From: Frateuria sp. Soil773
GTDB taxonomy: Bacteria > Pseudomonadota > Gammaproteobacteria > Xanthomonadales > Rhodanobacteraceae
Length of the DNA: 64,000 nucleotides
Direction: 5' to 3'
Assembly: GCF_001428405.1 (NCBI RefSeq)
Contig: NZ_LMSL01000041.1
Location: 445,844-509,843, forward strand
The notes under the pieces are model-generated. The model was not told the DNA's origin. It was given only the letters and a program-made list of their open reading frames with translations, and ran no database searches. The position numbers and the translations under genes are program-made. Positions 61,825 to 64,000 of this stretch are shown here, in pieces. The first letter of the stretch is position 1, and every line of letters begins with the position of its first letter.

Positions 61825-62226
61825 GGCGATGGCTTTCGACGCGTGGAGAGGGACGGCTCCGCGGAAAACCGCGGCGCACAACCCCGTCATTGTGCCGCAA
61901 GCGGGCACGGCCTCAAAAAAGCCGCCCCGGCGCGGGCACGCGATGGCCGTTCCGACCGCGCAAGAAAGACGCGATCCACCCTCGCGTCATCGCAAGAAAT
62001 TACTTGCGCGGCGGCACTTCCCGCCGTTTCCGACCGCGCGCATGCTTGCCCGACCCGCCGCCCTCCGTCTTCAGGGGGGCGACCGGCGGCGGGGCAGCAA
62101 AGTGGGGCAGCACGTCTCGATGAAAACGCTTTACGGCCTGGCCGGAAGGCGAGATGGCGGTGTCGGTTCGCGCAACCGGCAGCCCGCCGCTTCGGCCAGC
62201 GTTCTTCGCTTCCTGGAGAAACTCAC
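61825..62226. promoter_or_regulatory. Divergent intergenic region of fumA and protease with an 18-bp palindrome
   Basis: CGCAAGAAATTACTTGCG (61991-62008) is symmetrical except for one base pair and has an AT core in a GC-rich setting; it is a good operator candidate. Further on, CCGCCGCC (62055-62062) pairs with GGCGGCGG (62085-62092). No gene is supported in these 402 bp. Confidence 0.45.
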
Positions 62227-64000
62227 ATGCTCGCGACATCGCATCGCAAAACCCTCGCGGCTTCCCTGGCACTGATCCTCGCCGGCGTCGTTCCGGCCAG
62301 TTGGGCCGGCGGCCTGCAGCGGAACACCGACATGGGCCTGGCGGCCACCGGCCAGCGCGCCACGGTGACGCTGGTGCTCCGGCTGCACGACCAGGCCGCG
62401 CTGGAGTCGTACATCCGGCAGACCGTCACGCCCGGCAGCCCGCACTACCACCAGTTCCTGAGCACCGGCCAGTTCGCCGACAAGTACGGCGCCAGCGATG
62501 CGCAGATCGCGCAGGTGCAGGCGTTCCTGCGCGCGCAGGGCTTGCAGGGCACCGTGCTGCCCAACCGCATGGCGATCCGGACCAGCGGCACGCTGGGCCA
62601 GTTCGGCCGCATCTTCCAGGCGCCCATCCACAGCTACGTCTCGCCCGCCACCGGCCGTACCTTCCATCGCCCGGCGACCGCGCTGGTGCTGCCGCCCGCG
62701 CTGGCCGGCACCGTGCTGCTCGCCACCGGGCTCGACAACGAGCGCGCCTACCTCTCGCACCGCATCAGCGCGCCGAAGATCGCCGGCCGGCAGCCGTCGC
62801 TCAACGCGCTCGCCAGGAAGGCGGGCAGCGGCAACCCCACCGCCACCGGCGAGCCGGGCAACTACACCGTGGGCGACGTGGCCAACCTGTACGACATCAA
62901 TCCGCTGTACGCGCGCGGCATCACCGGGCGCGGTTCGACGATCGCGATCGTCACGCTGTCCAATTTCGACCCGGCCGACGCCGAGGCCTACTGGAGCGGC
63001 ATCGGGCTCGCCACCAAGCCGCACCGCATCACCCAGATCCACGTCGACGGCGGCGGCGCGATCGACGGCGGCAGCGGCGAGACCGCGCTCGACGTGGAGC
63101 AGTCCGGCGGACTCGCGCCGGATGCCGACGTGCTGGTCTACGACGCGCCCAACGCGGGCAACGGCTTCACCGACGCATTCATGCAGGCGGTTGCCGACAA
63201 CCGCGCCGACAGCATCTCGACCAGCTGGGGCAGCCCGGAGATCTTCAACTTCGCCGCGCTGAACGTCGACGGCGCCAGCAATACCGACACCACCGACGTG
63301 GGCGACCTGCAGACCTTCCACCAGATCCTGCTGGAAGCCGCCGCGCAGGGGCAGTCGGTGTTCGCCGCCACCGGCGATTCGGGCGCCTACGACACGGTGC
63401 GCCCGCTCGGCCACGGCAGCGGGCCCGGCCAGTTCAGCGCGCCGCTGACCGTCGACTCGCCGGCCTCCGACCCCTACATCACCGCCGCCGGCGGCACCAC
63501 CGTGCCCTACAGCTTCAGCTTCGCCAGCGGCCCGACCGCATCGATCACCCAGGAAAGCGTGTGGGGCTGGGACTATCTCCAGAACTACCTGGACAAGATC
63601 AAGCCCGGCGCCTACGACCTGTTCGCCGGCGGCGGCGGCGGCGGGGTCAGCGTGTACTGGCGCATGCCGTTCTACCAGTGGTTCACCCAGGGCATGCGCA
63701 CCAGCGAGAAGAACCAGTCGCTGGTCTACAACGATCCCCAGTCCGGCCCGTTCACCTACCTCAAGCTGCCCGGCCATTTCAGCGGCCGCAACCTGCCGGA
63801 CATTTCGTTGAACGCCGACCCGGAAACCGGCTACATCGTCGTATCCAGTTCCGACGGCGGCGTGATCTCGGAGGGCGGCACCAGCTTCGTCGCGCCCCAG
63901 CTCAACGGCATCAGCGCATTGCTCGCGCAGAGCGCGCACCACCGGATCGGCTTCTGGAATCCGCAGCTCTACCTGCTGCAGAACGTGTTCGGCTACGGCC
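62227..64000 (+). CDS. Sedolisin (S53, kumamolisin-like) secreted protease, truncated by window end
   Basis: 591 codons are visible and the stop lies beyond the window. A signal peptide (about residues 1-27, ending ASWA-G) precedes the pro-kumamolisin activation domain (about 30-175) with SPHYHQFLSTGQFADKYGAS. The S53 catalytic domain follows. Catalytic Glu285 and Asp289 are in SGETALDVE, and the nucleophile Ser553 is in GGTSFVAP. A calcium-site-type segment had not yet appeared at the window edge. Sedolisins are secreted acid-active proteases that self-process. TGGAG lies 8 nt before the ATG at 62227. Confidence 0.93.
   Translation, partial: MLATSHRKTLAASLALILAGVVPASWAGGLQRNTDMGLAATGQRATVTLVLRLHDQAALESYIRQTVTPGSPHYHQFLSTGQFADKYGASDAQIAQVQAFLRAQGLQGTVLPNRMAIRTSGTLGQFGRIFQAPIHSYVSPATGRTFHRPATALVLPPALAGTVLLATGLDNERAYLSHRISAPKIAGRQPSLNALARKAGSGNPTATGEPGNYTVGDVANLYDINPLYARGITGRGSTIAIVTLSNFDPADAEAYWSGIGLATKPHRITQIHVDGGGAIDGGSGETALDVEQSGGLAPDADVLVYDAPNAGNGFTDAFMQAVADNRADSISTSWGSPEIFNFAALNVDGASNTDTTDVGDLQTFHQILLEAAAQGQSVFAATGDSGAYDTVRPLGHGSGPGQFSAPLTVDSPASDPYITAAGGTTVPYSFSFASGPTASITQESVWGWDYLQNYLDKIKPGAYDLFAGGGGGGVSVYWRMPFYQWFTQGMRTSEKNQSLVYNDPQSGPFTYLKLPGHFSGRNLPDISLNADPETGYIVVSSSDGGVISEGGTSFVAPQLNGISALLAQSAHHRIGFWNPQLYLLQNVFGYG

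Overview
This 64 kb window is chromosomal DNA from a GC-rich gammaproteobacterium, most likely Rhodanobacteraceae/Xanthomonadaceae (a Rhodanobacter-, Dyella- or Frateuria-like organism). The evidence is the MurD2-MurL pair for peptidoglycan D-Glu synthesis, a fused aspartate kinase/diaminopimelate decarboxylase, a relA-type (p)ppGpp synthetase with a degenerate HD domain, and many dispersed palindromic repeats of the kind common in that order. There are no tRNA, rRNA or CRISPR loci and no intact mobile element. Genus assignment is inference.

Layout. 0-6 kb: pyrF, a single-span membrane protein, an acyltransferase-3 protein, and a LysR regulator divergent from a YeiH-type exporter. 6-8.6 kb: tsaB, a creD gene missing its first half, a gene-free 0.7 kb stretch and a small secreted protein. 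8.6-15.6 kb: a degenerate MASE1 sensor protein, a MmyB-type regulator divergent from an alpha/beta-fold protein, and a dinG/yoaA helicase followed by VOC and NTF2-like genes. 15.6-17.3 kb: an accessory patch with a broken phage late-control D tail gene, a coupled pair of small membrane proteins and a DUF4166 remnant. 17.3-25.8 kb: an LpoP-like lipoprotein with PBP1b, a tandem repeat array, and an SDR/TPR/relA block.

25.9-28.6 kb: an operon of metallophosphoesterase, cupredoxin, ECF sigma factor and zinc-finger anti-sigma factor. 28.6-33.5 kb: hrpA, carrying a repeat-derived in-frame insertion, then dps with a candidate OxyR site and a strong terminator. 33.5-42.6 kb: envelope polymer and lipid A genes (LTA-synthase-like transferase, YrbL-like protein, EptA-like and ArnT-like transferases, GH17-GT2 glucan synthase). 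42.7-48.3 kb: tamA-tamB. 48.7-52.1 kb: mprF-virJ, probably a synthase/hydrolase pair for aminoacyl-phosphatidylglycerol. 52.5-55.4 kb: murL-murD2. 55.8-64 kb: the lysA/aspartate kinase fusion, a FUSC-family protein, class I fumarase, and a sedolisin protease that runs off the window end.

The dominant theme is the cell envelope: wall precursor synthesis (MurD2/MurL, meso-DAP from the kinase/decarboxylase fusion), wall polymerisation (PBP1b with LpoP), outer-membrane biogenesis (TamAB), and surface charge (EptA, ArnT-like, MprF/VirJ). The least explained items are the four-gene ECF/cupredoxin operon, the two-gene membrane module beside the phage relic, and a palindromic repeat family that includes one copy bounded by perfect 12-bp terminal inverted repeats.
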